This document shows positions 8,767-19,302 of a stretch of DNA of 64,000 nucleotides, piece by piece. The stretch spans positions 992,001 to 1,056,000 of the forward strand of contig KB906755.1 of the NCBI GenBank assembly GCA_000381605.1, given 5' to 3'. Source of the stretch: Acidobacteriaceae bacterium KBS 89. GTDB lineage: Bacteria; Acidobacteriota; Terriglobia; Terriglobales; Acidobacteriaceae. The notes below the pieces were generated by a model. The model did not search any database, was not told the DNA's origin, and saw nothing but the letters and a program-made list of their open reading frames with translations. Within the stretch, counting starts at the first letter, position 1. Each line of letters opens with the position of its first letter. The position numbers and the translations under genes were made by a program.

Positions 8767-9396
8767 CTAGTTGCTTCTGATTGCGGAAAACACCCGCCGG
8801 CGAATAGAACCGGCAGCTGCGACCAAACCCGTACCGAAAAGAAGCAGCGAAGAAGGCTCAGGTACTGCAGGAGGGGTCACGCCCGCCGTTGCCGCAACAT
8901 TACCCGTATTCCCGTTCTTGCCCACAATGTCCGAGGCAAACGTGTAGCCACCGGCATTAGCAAGGAAATCCGCAATGGACACGCCACTGGCGGAAGTCAC
9001 CGTGAACACCAGCGGACCCGATGGATTGCTGTCCTTGCCGCCTTGGCAGGTAGTGCAGGTGATCGACTCAAGAAAGCTTCCAAAGGCAGAAGCGGTCGCT
9101 GGCGCAGGACCAAGGGCGAATCCCGAGGTGAGAAGGTTGATTGTGATCGGACCAACTACATTGAACTCCAAAGCCTGACCCGCGCCTGTCCCAGCGAACC
9201 GCTCAGTGGCAGCCAACGTCTCAGTGACCGTAACTAACGTGGGTGTCGTCTGAGCGAGATTGATGGTGCCGAACGGTGCCGTGCCGCAAGTACCGGTGCA
9301 CGCATCGGCGGTAAGTGTGAATATGGTATCGGCATGTACGAACGAAGCAGACGCAAGCAAACAGACCGAACTGAAAAATAGAATTTTCTTGATCAC
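8767..9396 (-). CDS. PEP-CTERM sorting-domain secreted protein (tandem copy 1)
   Basis: A 209-residue secreted protein. The start is GTG at 9396 with GGAAGG upstream. It has an N-terminal signal peptide (about 1-22, cleaved after HA-D) and a body rich in Thr/Gly/Ala with paired Cys (ACTGTCGT and CTTCQGG). The C-terminus is a PEP-CTERM anchor: VPEPSSLLLFGTG, a hydrophobic segment, then IRRR. The family is processed by exosortase and linked to extracellular polysaccharide and biofilm. No exosortase gene is in the window. Its neighbour (9764-10393) is a paralog of exactly the same length, so this is a tandem duplication. Confidence 0.88.
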   Translation of the reverse strand: MIKKILFFSSVCLLASASFVHADTIFTLTADACTGTCGTAPFGTINLAQTTPTLVTVTETLAATERFAGTGAGQALEFNVVGPITINLLTSGFALGPAPATASAFGSFLESITCTTCQGGKDSNPSGPLVFTVTSASGVSIADFLANAGGYTFASDIVGKNGNTGNVAATAGVTPPAVPEPSSLLLFGTGLVAAAGSIRRRVFSAIRSN

Positions 9397-9695
9397 TGGG
9401 AAAACCTTCCTGGTACAGATTTTGTTGACGTGGCCTGTGTACGATTAACTGGTTCAAGCCAACGAGACTATTTTGATGACAAGTTAGCAGCAGTTAAATG
9501 GCCACTCCAGCTTGCACATGAAAAACAGACTACAAACCTAGACGAATCATAGATTTAACGAGGATAGCGTCCCTTCCTATCTCGAATAACTACCCCAGTA
9601 AACTCCTCCGCACCATTCGAAAGGAAATCTCTTTCGCTTAAAAGGGAAACATCATTCCACTGATGAAGCCCAACGACCTTTCCTCCCAAAGTAAA
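9397..9695. other. Gene-free stretch upstream of PEP-CTERM copy 1
   Basis: About 300 bases with stops in all frames. They must hold the promoter of the minus-strand PEP-CTERM gene ending at 8767. GGAAGG just upstream of 9396 is its ribosome-binding site. No convincing -35/-10 pair, operator or RNA structure was identified, and the sequence does not resemble the region upstream of the paralog, so the duplication seems limited to gene plus 3' hairpin. Confidence 0.4.
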
Positions 9696-9735
9696 TTCCC
9701 TCTACCTGCGGACTTTGGGCCGAAGGCAGAGGGAA
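9696..9735 (-). terminator. Hairpin 3' of the second PEP-CTERM gene
   Basis: TTCCCTCTACCTGCGG at 9696-9711 pairs imperfectly with CCGAAGGCAGAGGGAA (9720-9735). This is the same structure as at 8699-8745, offset by 997 bases. It lies about 30 bases past the stop of the gene at 9764 on the minus strand. Conservation of the hairpin together with the gene supports a real 3'-end function. Confidence 0.6.
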
Positions 9736-9763
9736 ACCTTTGTAGCGTCAATACGGCGATGGA

Positions 9764-10393
9764 CTAGGCGCTTTTGACAGCGGAAACTACGCGGCGGCGA
9801 ACAGCACCCGCAGCTGCGGCCAAACCCGTACCAAACAGAAGCAGCGAAGAAGGCTCAGGTACCGCAGGAGGAGTTACGCCACCTATCGTTCCCACATTGC
9901 CCGTATTTCCATTATTTCCCACGATGTCGGAAGCAAAGAAATAACCACCGGCATTCGATAGGAAATTCGCAATCGAAACACCGCTGGCGGAAGTTACGGT
10001 AAAGACCAGCGGACCTGATGGATTGCCGGCTTGGCCACCCTGGCAGGATGTACAGGCGATCGAATCAAGAAAGCTTCCGAAAGCAGAAGCCGTCGTGGGC
10101 GCAGGACCAATGCCGAAACCAGCTGTAAGAACATTGATAGTAATCGGACCGCCTACGTTGAACTCCAAAGCCTGGCCGGCACCTGTACCTGCGAAGCGTT
10201 CACTCGCAGCCAACGTCTCGGTGACCGTTACCAACGTAGGTGTCGTCTGAGCAAGACTGATCGTGCCGAATGGTGCAGTGCCGCACGTACCAGTACACGC
10301 GTCTTGGTTGAGTGTGAATATTGTATCGGCGTGGGCGAACGAGGCCGACGCCAGCAGACAGACGGAGCTGAGAAATAAAAACTTCTTAAACAA
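9764..10393 (-). CDS. PEP-CTERM sorting-domain secreted protein (tandem copy 2)
   Basis: The frame is open much further upstream, but a TTG at 10393 with an AGGG-type site just before it gives a 209-residue product that aligns end to end with the neighbouring paralog (MFKKFLFLSSVCLLASASFA against MIKKILFFSSVCLLASASFV). Signal peptide, conserved Cys pairs (ACTGTCGT, CTSCQGG) and a C-terminal VPEPSSLLLFGTG anchor with AVRRR are all present. Differences between copies are mostly conservative (Asn/Asp, Ile/Val), which suggests the duplicate is maintained. Function beyond exosortase-dependent surface sorting is unknown. Confidence 0.87.
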   Translation of the reverse strand: MFKKFLFLSSVCLLASASFAHADTIFTLNQDACTGTCGTAPFGTISLAQTTPTLVTVTETLAASERFAGTGAGQALEFNVGGPITINVLTAGFGIGPAPTTASAFGSFLDSIACTSCQGGQAGNPSGPLVFTVTSASGVSIANFLSNAGGYFFASDIVGNNGNTGNVGTIGGVTPPAVPEPSSLLLFGTGLAAAAGAVRRRVVSAVKSA

Positions 10394-10616
10394 GAGGACC
10401 CTACCTTCAATGAATTGGCGTACGCGACAATATTGCCGCTTCGTTCTTTTGGTATTAAACCCGTTGGATGGCAATTTAAGTAGTCGCCGAACACGCAGGT
10501 CGACAATGACTTTGATCCGGTCAAATGCGTCATCGCAACCGTCTATGGCGGTTACCCTTTCGCTGTTACAAGGACCAAAATAGTTACCGATGTGACGCCT
10601 ATCTGGTCTATACCGT

Positions 10617-11582
10617 TCACTTCGCCCGGGGATGCGTCTCGTCATACACCTTCTGCACCTGACCCACCGTCAACTGCGTATAACGCTGCGTCGTCGACAG
10701 CCGCTCATGCCCCAACATCTCCTGGATCGCCCTCAGATCTGCCCCCTCCTCCAGCATGTGCGTGCCAAAAGCATGCCTCAGCGTATGCGGATGCACATCC
10801 GCCGCCAGCCCTCGCGACAAAGCAATCGCCTTCACAATCCTCCCCACACTACGCGTCGTCAACCGGCAATCCCCGCGCATTCGCAGATTCATCACCAACG
10901 GCCCATCATGCACCAACGCCTCTTTACCAGCGGCCAAGAGCTTCGCCTCCCGCAACGGCATATAAGCCTTCAACGCCACCGCAGCCTCATCGCCCAGCGG
11001 AACCAGCCGTTCCTTCCGGCCCTTGCCACGCACAAGCACCGCGTCGTCACGCCACTTCACGCTGCCCATATCCAAACCCACCAGCTCCGAGTTCCGAATC
11101 CCGCACCCATACAACAACTCAAAGATCACACGGTCTCTCTCCGGCCAGGCCACAGCGTCATGCTTGTCCTTCGCAACCGGCCCCTCGCCATCGAGCGAGT
11201 TCAGAACCCGATTAACCTCCTCCATACTCGGCACCCGCGGCAGATGCTTCGGCAGCTTCGGCGTACTCACCAGCAGCGCCGGATTCTGCGCCACCTTTCC
11301 CTCCTTCGCCAGCCACTTGAACCAACTCCTCACGGCCGCCAGCGCCCGCGCCGCACTAGCCTTCGTCAACCCGCGCTCATACAGCAATCCCAAATAAGCC
11401 CGAATATGCAGATGCTCCACCTGCTTCACCGACGCCCCATTCCCCAGCGTCTCGCGCAGATAATCCGCAAAGTTCCGCACCTCCCGCGCATAGGCCCGCA
11501 CAGTATGCTCCGATGCCCCGCGCTCATTCGCAAGCATCGCCAGAAATTGCTCCGCCAGCATCGGCAGTGTTTGGTCAGCCAT
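10617..11582 (-). CDS. xerC: Tyrosine recombinase XerC-like
   Basis: A 321-residue site-specific recombinase, started at ATG 11582 because GAGGGG lies 4 nt upstream; an ATG at 11633 would add 17 atypical residues. The N-terminal SAM-like core-binding domain covers about 1-100. The catalytic domain has Arg163 (GIRNSE), His266 and Arg269 ([12 protein letters not shown]), His292 ([10 protein letters not shown]) and nucleophile Tyr301. Xer proteins resolve chromosome dimers at dif. The gene is the last of three, and its start overlaps the stop of a small membrane-protein gene, itself overlapping an xerD-like gene. Which of the two recombinases is the true XerC is inferred only from general similarity. 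Confidence 0.88.
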   Translation of the reverse strand: MADQTLPMLAEQFLAMLANERGASEHTVRAYAREVRNFADYLRETLGNGASVKQVEHLHIRAYLGLLYERGLTKASAARALAAVRSWFKWLAKEGKVAQNPALLVSTPKLPKHLPRVPSMEEVNRVLNSLDGEGPVAKDKHDAVAWPERDRVIFELLYGCGIRNSELVGLDMGSVKWRDDAVLVRGKGRKERLVPLGDEAAVALKAYMPLREAKLLAAGKEALVHDGPLVMNLRMRGDCRLTTRSVGRIVKAIALSRGLAADVHPHTLRHAFGTHMLEEGADLRAIQEMLGHERLSTTQRYTQLTVGQVQKVYDETHPRAK

Positions 11583-11892
11583 TGCCCCTCGCTTGCAAGC
11601 CCCGTCTTCTTCGTCTCCATCGGAGCGCACCATAAAAGATCAACGCATATCCAAACAAGTTGATCGCCGATCCCCCAACAAGACTTCCGCCATGAATATT
11701 GCCCGACAAGACCATGCTGACGAAAAGTCCCGGAATGAAGAATGCCCCGCAGATCGTCTGCAATTGGTACAGAAGACTCCCTTCCCTCGCGAAAATCTCG
11801 TAGAAGGGCAATGCGCTAACGCCCGTGACGACTCCGCTCGCAACTGCCGCTAAAGCAGCATCCGTCTCCCTTCGATCTTTGTTTCCTTTCAT
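11575..11892 (-). CDS. Small membrane protein between xerD and xerC
   Basis: A 105-residue protein starting at ATG 11892, overlapping the xerD stop (TGATG). Its own TGA overlaps the ATG of xerC by 8 bases, so all three genes should be translationally coupled. It has two to three hydrophobic segments (about 13-32, 45-62 and 72-92) with a Gly-rich loop between the last two, and a strongly basic tail (RWRRRRRG). It is probably an inner-membrane protein with a cytoplasmic C-terminus. No family recognised; the coupling to two recombinases is the only functional hint. Confidence 0.65.
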   Translation of the reverse strand: MKGNKDRRETDAALAAVASGVVTGVSALPFYEIFAREGSLLYQLQTICGAFFIPGLFVSMVLSGNIHGGSLVGGSAINLFGYALIFYGALRWRRRRRGLQARGNG

Positions 11893-12842
11893 CAAGCCTG
11901 GCCACCCACCCTTCTCTTCCCTCTTGGATGATGCTCCCGATGCACCCTCTTCAAATGCCCCAGCGCCACATGCGTATAAACCTGCGTAGTAGCGATATCG
12001 GCATGCCCCAACAAAGTCTGAACACTCCTCAAATCCGCCCCATGCTCTACCATGTGCGTCGCACAGCTATGCCGAAGCATATGCGGACTAGCCTTACTCC
12101 CCCCCGCCGTAGCCCCGCGCACCATCTCCCAAACCCACTGCCGCGTCAGCGCATTCCCCCGCACACTGAGAAACATCGCCCGCTGCAAACCGTTCCCGTT
12201 CCGCATCAACCCGGGCCGACCCAAACTCAAATATTTTTCCAACGCCTCAACAGCACTCCGCCCCAACGGAACAATCCGTTCTTTATCACCCTTACCCCTC
12301 ACCTGCGCTCGCCCCTGGTCCAGATGCACATCCTCCACCCGCAGCGCCACAATCTCCCCCACCCTCAACCCACCCGCATACAGCAGCTCCAAAATCGCAT
12401 GATCCCGCAACGCCAACCCATCCGCATCATCGCTCCGCGCCGCCGCACCCGACCTCTCCAGCATCTCCGCCACCTCACCCTCAGCCAGAGACTTCGGCAG
12501 CACCTTCCAACTCGACGGCGTCTCCACATTCACCGTCGGGTCATGCGCAATCCGCTTATCCATCAGCAGCCACCGATAAAACCCCCGCAGACAACTCAGC
12601 TTCCGCGCAATCGACCGCGACTCCACCGCATGTCCCCTCAGCCCCTCCATAAACCCGCTCACATCACCCTGAGCCGCACCCACCAGCAACCCATCCCGCC
12701 CCTCAACATGCTCGGCAAACTGCTCCAGATCCCGCCGATACGCCTCACAACTCGCCGGTCTCAGCCCCTTCTCCACCCGCAGATACGCAACAAACTCCCG
12801 CACTACCCGAGCATTCCCGTTTACCTGGCCCGTTCCCCGCAT
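11892..12842 (-). CDS. xerD: Tyrosine recombinase XerD-like
   Basis: A 316-residue tyrosine recombinase. The N-terminal DNA-binding domain (about 10-100) carries LRVEKGLRPASCEAYRRDL. The catalytic set is Arg160 (GGLRVGEI), His254 and Arg257 (SPHMLRHSCATH), His280 (LLGHADIATTQ) and nucleophile Tyr289. It is the first gene of the xerD / membrane protein / xerC operon and is divergent from ffh across a 165-base spacer that must hold both promoters. XerCD normally act as a heterotetramer at dif, and co-transcription would keep the pair balanced. Confidence 0.9.
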   Translation of the reverse strand: MRGTGQVNGNARVVREFVAYLRVEKGLRPASCEAYRRDLEQFAEHVEGRDGLLVGAAQGDVSGFMEGLRGHAVESRSIARKLSCLRGFYRWLLMDKRIAHDPTVNVETPSSWKVLPKSLAEGEVAEMLERSGAAARSDDADGLALRDHAILELLYAGGLRVGEIVALRVEDVHLDQGRAQVRGKGDKERIVPLGRSAVEALEKYLSLGRPGLMRNGNGLQRAMFLSVRGNALTRQWVWEMVRGATAGGSKASPHMLRHSCATHMVEHGADLRSVQTLLGHADIATTQVYTHVALGHLKRVHREHHPRGKRRVGGQA

Positions 12843-13007
12843 AGAAGTCGATTATCCCGCGCCGTCGACCCCCAAAACCCGCCATCACAAAAATGAACCC
12901 ACCTGGTCAGCACCAAGCCCGCCACTTGCCAACCCACAAGGACCTAACTCACTGACTTGGTCACCCACTAACTCCCAGCCTTTTCCGCTGCTAAACTTAG
13001 AGCAGTC

Positions 13008-14414
<1,407 letters not shown>

Positions 14415-14457
14415 AAATCGTTCAAGGCCAATCACCGTTGCTCGCCCACGGAGAGTT

Positions 14458-15738
14458 ATGGATTCTGAAAACTCCGAAAGCATCGATCAACAATCGCCAT
14501 GGCATATCGTCATAGTAGGCGGAGGCTTCGCCGGCCTCAGGTGCGCCTTGGAACTCGCCCCTCACGACAACATCCACGTCACGCTCCTCGACAAGAACAA
14601 CTACCAGCAGTTCCACCCCCTTCTCTACCAGGTAGCAGCCAGCATCCTGTCCCCCACCAATGCAGCGTTCGCGCTGCGCGACATGCTCCGCAACTTCGAC
14701 AACGTCGATGTCCAGATGGACGAGGTCACCTCAATCGACCTGGCACAGCGCACCGTCCATACTGCCGCAGGCAATAGCTTCTCCGGAGATTTTCTTGTCC
14801 TTGCGACCGGATCGCGCGTCAACTTCTTCGGCATCCCGGGAGCCGACAAATTCACCCTGCCTCTCTACACCCTCACCGACGCCGAAAAGCTGCGCTCCGC
14901 CATTCTTGAGGCCTTCGAGGCAGCCGATCGCAAACCCGACAACATCCCCGCCGGCCTGCTGAACTTTGTCGTCGTAGGCGGAGGCCCCACTGGAGTCGAG
15001 ATGGCCGGCACCCTTAGCGACATGTTGACCCGTGTCCTCCCAAAAGAATTCCGCCACATCGATCCCGCTCGAGCGCAGGTCTTTCTCATCGAAATGGCCC
15101 CTGCTGTCCTTGGCACCTTCTCGCCCGCATCGCAGACCTACGCCGCGACGGCACTCAAGGAGCATGGTGTGCAACTCCGCATCGGCACGGCCGTCAAAGA
15201 AGTCACACCGAACGAGGTCCTTCTCTCTGACGGCTCGCGAATCCCCTCCAAATTAGTGATCTGGGCTGCCGGCATCAAAGCCGCGATCGTTCCTACGCAA
15301 CCCGCTGCGCCGCGGGAACCAAACGGAAGACTCAAGGTACAACCCGACCTAAGCGTCCCTGGCTTCGACGACGTCTACGTCATCGGCGATCTGGCCAATG
15401 CCACCGACTCCGATGCCAAACCTCTGCCTCAGCTCGCAGCCGTCGCACAGCAAGCCGGCAGGCAGTGTGCAAGGAACATCGTCGCCTCCATCAGTGGCGA
15501 ACGCACCACTCCCTTCGTTTACTCCGATCGTGGCATTCTAGCCATGATCGGCCGCAACGCAGCCATAGCCGAACTCGGCAAGCAGCACCATGAACTCGTC
15601 GGCCCCATCGCCTTCGCCGCCTGGTTGGGCGTCCATCTGGCACTGCTGACGGTCGTACGCGCCAAATTCGAAGCCATCGTTGAGTGGTCGTGGCAATACT
15701 TCACGGGGGAACACCCAGGCCAACTCATCGATCGCTGA
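14458..15738 (+). CDS. ndh: Type II NADH dehydrogenase (NDH-2 family FAD/NAD(P) oxidoreductase)
   Basis: A 426-residue flavoprotein passing electrons from NADH to quinone without pumping protons. The FAD-binding Rossmann motif is GGGFAG (21-26), followed by LLDKNNYQQFHPLLYQVA, a hallmark of NDH-2. The second Rossmann motif VVGGGPTGVEMAG (about 172-184) binds NADH. GIxVIGDLAN-type FAD contacts appear as YVIGDLANA. The C-terminal hydrophobic/amphipathic region (FAAWLGVHLALLTVV) anchors it to the membrane. It follows ffh closely (43 bases). Confidence 0.93.
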   Translation: MDSENSESIDQQSPWHIVIVGGGFAGLRCALELAPHDNIHVTLLDKNNYQQFHPLLYQVAASILSPTNAAFALRDMLRNFDNVDVQMDEVTSIDLAQRTVHTAAGNSFSGDFLVLATGSRVNFFGIPGADKFTLPLYTLTDAEKLRSAILEAFEAADRKPDNIPAGLLNFVVVGGGPTGVEMAGTLSDMLTRVLPKEFRHIDPARAQVFLIEMAPAVLGTFSPASQTYAATALKEHGVQLRIGTAVKEVTPNEVLLSDGSRIPSKLVIWAAGIKAAIVPTQPAAPREPNGRLKVQPDLSVPGFDDVYVIGDLANATDSDAKPLPQLAAVAQQAGRQCARNIVASISGERTTPFVYSDRGILAMIGRNAAIAELGKQHHELVGPIAFAAWLGVHLALLTVVRAKFEAIVEWSWQYFTGEHPGQLIDR

Positions 15739-15742
15739 AGGA

Positions 15743-15826
15743 CGGGTCGCCCACATCTAATTTGAACCCACAAAATCGGTGCCCATACTTCGATTCTGAG
15801 ATCTGGGCATGCGCAAAGCACGAATC
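15743..15826. repeat. Extragenic hairpin repeat (family A, copy 1)
   Basis: CGGGTCGCCCACATCTAATTT opens the element. An imperfect hairpin (GTGCCCATAC.TCG against GAGATCTGGGCAT) follows, and it closes with GCATGCGCAAAGCACGAATC. Copy 22333-22418 shares both ends and the middle; copies at 45911, 61531 and 62210 share the outer blocks (GGGTGCCCCA and GTGGGCAT.CGCG..GCGAA) but carry different central hairpins. Confidence 0.6.
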
Positions 15827-15890
15827 ATTTTCCCAAGGTCGTGCGCTACGATACTTGTCTGAAGCCCTAGGGCTCGCAGGAGAACGACGC

Positions 15891-17039
15891 ATGCTCCACT
15901 CTCACCGTTTCCTGGCAGCGATCCTGTTCCCAGCCCTACTCACACCCTCCCCCACACACGCCCAGCAGAGCAACGACCTCGCCTTTCAACGCGCCCAGCA
16001 TCTCCGTCACGGCATCAACACCAGCGACTGGTTCGCGCAATCAGGCGACTACTCCGTCCAGCGCCTGCGCACCTTCACGACCGCCGACGACATACGCCTC
16101 ATCCACCATCTTGGATTCGATCACATTCGAATAAGCATCGACGCGGACCCGCTACTCGCCTGGCAACGCAAACAAGACAATGGCATCGCCTTCGTGGGAG
16201 AGCTCGACGCCATCGTCAAGCTCGCAATCCAGGAAAAGCTCGCGGTCATAATCGATATCCATCCACAAAGTCGCTTCAAACAGTCCCTGTTGCAAGGCGA
16301 GGAACCAGTGCAGCACTTCGCCATGCTCTGGCGCTCACTCGCAACCCACTTCGCATCGTTCGATCCCGACTACGTCTTCTTCGAAATCATGAATGAGCCC
16401 GAGCAACCCGACACATACCGCTGGCAGGGCATCCAATCGTCTATCGCAGCACAAATCCGAAGCGTCGCGCCCGGCAATACGATCATCGCCTGCGGAGCAC
16501 GATGGTCGGGCCTCGACGACCTCCTCCCCCTCCAGCCGCTACCTCTTCCCAACATCATCTACACCTTTCACGACTACGAGCCCTTCGCCTTCACCCACCA
16601 GGGAGCCACCTGGACCGACCCTGCCGTCCAACCTCTCCGCGACGTCCCGTATCCCTCCACTCCGGAGAATGTCGCGAAAAACCTCGAACAGGAACCCACC
16701 CTCGCCGGACAGTTCTTTGTCCAGCAGTATGGACTTGCCCACTGGGACGCGCATCGCATCGACATCACCCTCTCCTTCGCCGAGCGTTGGTCGCAACTTC
16801 ACCACGCCCCTGTCTACGTCGGCGAGTTCGGTGTTCATCGCCCATACGCCGACCCCACCATGCGAGCGCAGTGGCTAAGAGACATTCGAACCATGATGGA
16901 GAAACATCACCTCGGCTGGGCCATGTGGGATTACCAGGACAACTTCGGTGCGGTCACGAAAAAAGACGGCCACACGACTCCCGACCCGGCAGTGATCGAG
17001 GCACTAGGCCTGGTAACAGAACCCAGCGCAAGACAATAG
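15891..17039 (+). CDS. Secreted glycoside hydrolase family 5 (cellulase-like)
   Basis: A 382-residue enzyme started at ATG 15891, which has AGGAG about 10 nt upstream and opens a classical signal peptide (cleaved after HA-QQ near residue 24). The (beta/alpha)8 fold of GH5 shows the acid/base Glu169 in FEIMNEP and the nucleophile Glu312 in YVGEFGVH, with substrate-pocket residues HDYEPFAFTHQG between them. It probably cleaves beta-1,4-glucans or mannans outside the cytoplasm. The specificity within GH5 cannot be told by eye. A GH29 fucosidase lies 900 bases downstream, suggesting use of plant or microbial polysaccharides. Confidence 0.9.
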   Translation: MLHSHRFLAAILFPALLTPSPTHAQQSNDLAFQRAQHLRHGINTSDWFAQSGDYSVQRLRTFTTADDIRLIHHLGFDHIRISIDADPLLAWQRKQDNGIAFVGELDAIVKLAIQEKLAVIIDIHPQSRFKQSLLQGEEPVQHFAMLWRSLATHFASFDPDYVFFEIMNEPEQPDTYRWQGIQSSIAAQIRSVAPGNTIIACGARWSGLDDLLPLQPLPLPNIIYTFHDYEPFAFTHQGATWTDPAVQPLRDVPYPSTPENVAKNLEQEPTLAGQFFVQQYGLAHWDAHRIDITLSFAERWSQLHHAPVYVGEFGVHRPYADPTMRAQWLRDIRTMMEKHHLGWAMWDYQDNFGAVTKKDGHTTPDPAVIEALGLVTEPSARQ

Positions 17040-17084
17040 CGGCGCTTTCGGACACGCGGCCCATATCTAAATTGTCCCTGCCGG

Positions 17085-17831
17085 TCAGATGCCAAGAATC
17101 TCCTTACAACTCGAGAGCCACCACCCAGGCGCCCCGCGCCAGAGATAGACCGCCAGATTCTGCCCAATCACCAACACCGGGATCCCATACAAATAAACCT
17201 TGTGCACACGCCGATCCACAAGAAGGTCGCGCGCGACACCAAGCAGCATCACCGCATCCACACAAACAAAGAAGAGGCTGTGGTTGAACAAATAATCGAA
17301 GCGCCCGAAAGCTGCATCGAGCAGGCCGCACGTCGCCAACACGAGGAAGCGCCGGTGCATCTCCGGCTTGCCGCGCCATACGATCGCCAGTCCAAGCAGC
17401 GTGCCGAATGCCAGCATGTCGAAAAACGGGATGCTGAGGAACGCGGGGTCGGGCTGATGAAGTTGCACCGCATCGAACCGCCCCATCACCACGGCAATCA
17501 CTGTCCCGAGCGTCACCATCATGGCCCCGAGAACAGCCCCAGACCACCCCAGCGTCCGGTGCAGACTCACCTTCCGCACGCGCACCAGCGCCGATTGCAG
17601 AATAAAGAAAGCCACCCACCCGGAAAATGCCGCGCCGTGAATCCACAAAAGCACCGGCCTCGGCGGAGCGGCGTGAATCAGAAAGCGGTCGACCGTCCTG
17701 CTGAAACCGGCCACCACAATTCCAGCCACAGCCAGCGAAAGAAACAGGTAAAAATAGCGATCCACCAAGCCGCCACGGCCGATGATTCGTGAAACCGGGC
17801 GCACCCCAACAGACTGACTGGCTGAAGCCAT
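17085..17831 (-). CDS. Multi-pass membrane protein (paralog of the 28.8-kb gene)
   Basis: About 248 residues from ATG 17831, which has GGAGG 6 nt upstream (a TTG 12 bases earlier would swallow that site). Six to seven hydrophobic segments are visible. Conserved-looking polar residues lie in the membrane region: WIHGAAFSGWVAFFILQ, LHRTLGWSG and KPEMHRRFLVLA. The protein at 28786-29505 has the same pattern (LIHGLAIAAWYVLFFSQ, LHFKLGW, KPRIHRASMVLA), so the two are paralogs. The His residues might bind heme or metal. No named family assigned. Confidence 0.72.
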   Translation of the reverse strand: MASASQSVGVRPVSRIIGRGGLVDRYFYLFLSLAVAGIVVAGFSRTVDRFLIHAAPPRPVLLWIHGAAFSGWVAFFILQSALVRVRKVSLHRTLGWSGAVLGAMMVTLGTVIAVVMGRFDAVQLHQPDPAFLSIPFFDMLAFGTLLGLAIVWRGKPEMHRRFLVLATCGLLDAAFGRFDYLFNHSLFFVCVDAVMLLGVARDLLVDRRVHKVYLYGIPVLVIGQNLAVYLWRGAPGWWLSSCKEILGI

Positions 17832-17926
17832 CAGATCCTCCAAATGCTTACCTCAGGTCGAGGGGAGGAAGTGCGCATAAGATGCCTGAAGAAGTTGAGA
17901 TACTCTAACACGGCTGGCACAAATCT

Positions 17927-19282
17927 ATGCGCGCTAAGCTCCTACGCCGATGCACCCTCGCCATCTTCGCTTTACTTGCCATAGCCCCATCACGCGCCCA
18001 GAACTTCGTCGACATCAAACCCACCCCAGCCCAGACAGCCTGGCAAGACCTCGAGATCGGCGTCATCATCCACTTCTCCACCAACACCTTCCTCAACCGC
18101 GAGTGGGGCGACGGTACCGTCGACCCCTCCGTCTTCAATCCCACACACGTCGACACCGACCAGTGGATGCAAGCCGCGAAATCCGCAGGCGCAAGGTATG
18201 CGGTCCTCGTCGCCAAGCACCACGACGGCTTCTCTCTCTGGCCCAGCAAACAAACCGAGTACTCCGTAAAGAAAAGCCCCTGGCTCGAAGGCAAAGGTGA
18301 CCTCGTCCGCATGGCCTCCGACTCCGCCCACAAAGCCGGCCTCGGCTTCGGCATCTATCTCTCACCCTGGGACCGCCACGATCCGCGCTACCCCGACCCC
18401 GCCGCCTACGACAAGTACTACCTCGCCCAACTCGACGAACTCGCCACCACCTACGGCCCACTCACCGAGTTCTGGCTCGACGGCGCAGGCAGCGCCGGCC
18501 GCACCTACGACTTCGACAAGATCATCCAGGAACTCCGCACCTACCAGCCCAACACCCTCGTCTTCGCCGACGTAGCCCTCTACAAAAACGCCGACATTCG
18601 CTGGGTCGGCACCGAATCCGGCACCGTCCCCTACGAGAACTGGAACGTAATCGACCGAGCCGGCTATCTACGTTGGCGTCCTGTCGAAGCCGACACGCCA
18701 CTCCGAAAAAAACATTGGTTCTGGCACCCCAATGACGAAAGCTCGCTCAACTCCGTCGATGAGCTGCTCCACATCTACACCGAAACCGTAGGCCGCGGCG
18801 CCCAGCTCATGCTCGGCCTCGCACCCGACAACACCGGCCGCATTCCCGACGCCGATGTGAAACGCCTTCAGGAGTTCGGAGCAGCGCTCCATAGCCTCTA
18901 CCAGCACAACCTCGTCGCAGAGTCCGGCCACGTCGAAGACAAAGCAGCGGCCACAGCGACGGACAATGATCCAACCACCTTCTGGTCCGCTCCACCCCGC
19001 CACGCCGTGCTGGAAATCCAATTCGACAAGCCCGTCACATTCGACCGCGCCGTCACCATGGAATGGCTCAACGAAGGACAGCGCATCCAGAGCTACAGCA
19101 TCGACGCATGGCAGGACGGCGCATGGAAGCCGCTCGTCCACGCCCAGGCGATCGGACACAAAAAGATCGACCTCTTCCCTTCGGTCACAACCCAGCGCGT
19201 ACGTCTGAACCTCATCTCAACCACAGGGTCAGCCGCAATCCGTGAGTTCCAGCTCTACGATGGAAGCCTGAACACAAAATGA
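17927..19282 (+). CDS. Secreted GH29 alpha-L-fucosidase with C-terminal carbohydrate-binding-like domain
   Basis: A 451-residue enzyme. Signal peptide at about 1-24 (cleaved after RAQ). The GH29 catalytic barrel (about 30-340) has IHFSTNTF, AKHHDGFSLWPS and the nucleophile Asp185 in EFWLDGAG, placed as in other family members; it releases alpha-L-fucose from glycans. The last ~110 residues (TATDNDPTTFWSAPPRHAVL, then TMEWLNEGQRIQSYSIDAW) look like an F5/8-type discoidin fold, a common partner of GH29. A second, differently built GH29 is at 26597-28165. Confidence 0.92.
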   Translation: MRAKLLRRCTLAIFALLAIAPSRAQNFVDIKPTPAQTAWQDLEIGVIIHFSTNTFLNREWGDGTVDPSVFNPTHVDTDQWMQAAKSAGARYAVLVAKHHDGFSLWPSKQTEYSVKKSPWLEGKGDLVRMASDSAHKAGLGFGIYLSPWDRHDPRYPDPAAYDKYYLAQLDELATTYGPLTEFWLDGAGSAGRTYDFDKIIQELRTYQPNTLVFADVALYKNADIRWVGTESGTVPYENWNVIDRAGYLRWRPVEADTPLRKKHWFWHPNDESSLNSVDELLHIYTETVGRGAQLMLGLAPDNTGRIPDADVKRLQEFGAALHSLYQHNLVAESGHVEDKAAATATDNDPTTFWSAPPRHAVLEIQFDKPVTFDRAVTMEWLNEGQRIQSYSIDAWQDGAWKPLVHAQAIGHKKIDLFPSVTTQRVRLNLISTTGSAAIREFQLYDGSLNTK

Positions 19283-19302
19283 CACAGGATAGCCACATCC
19301 GG

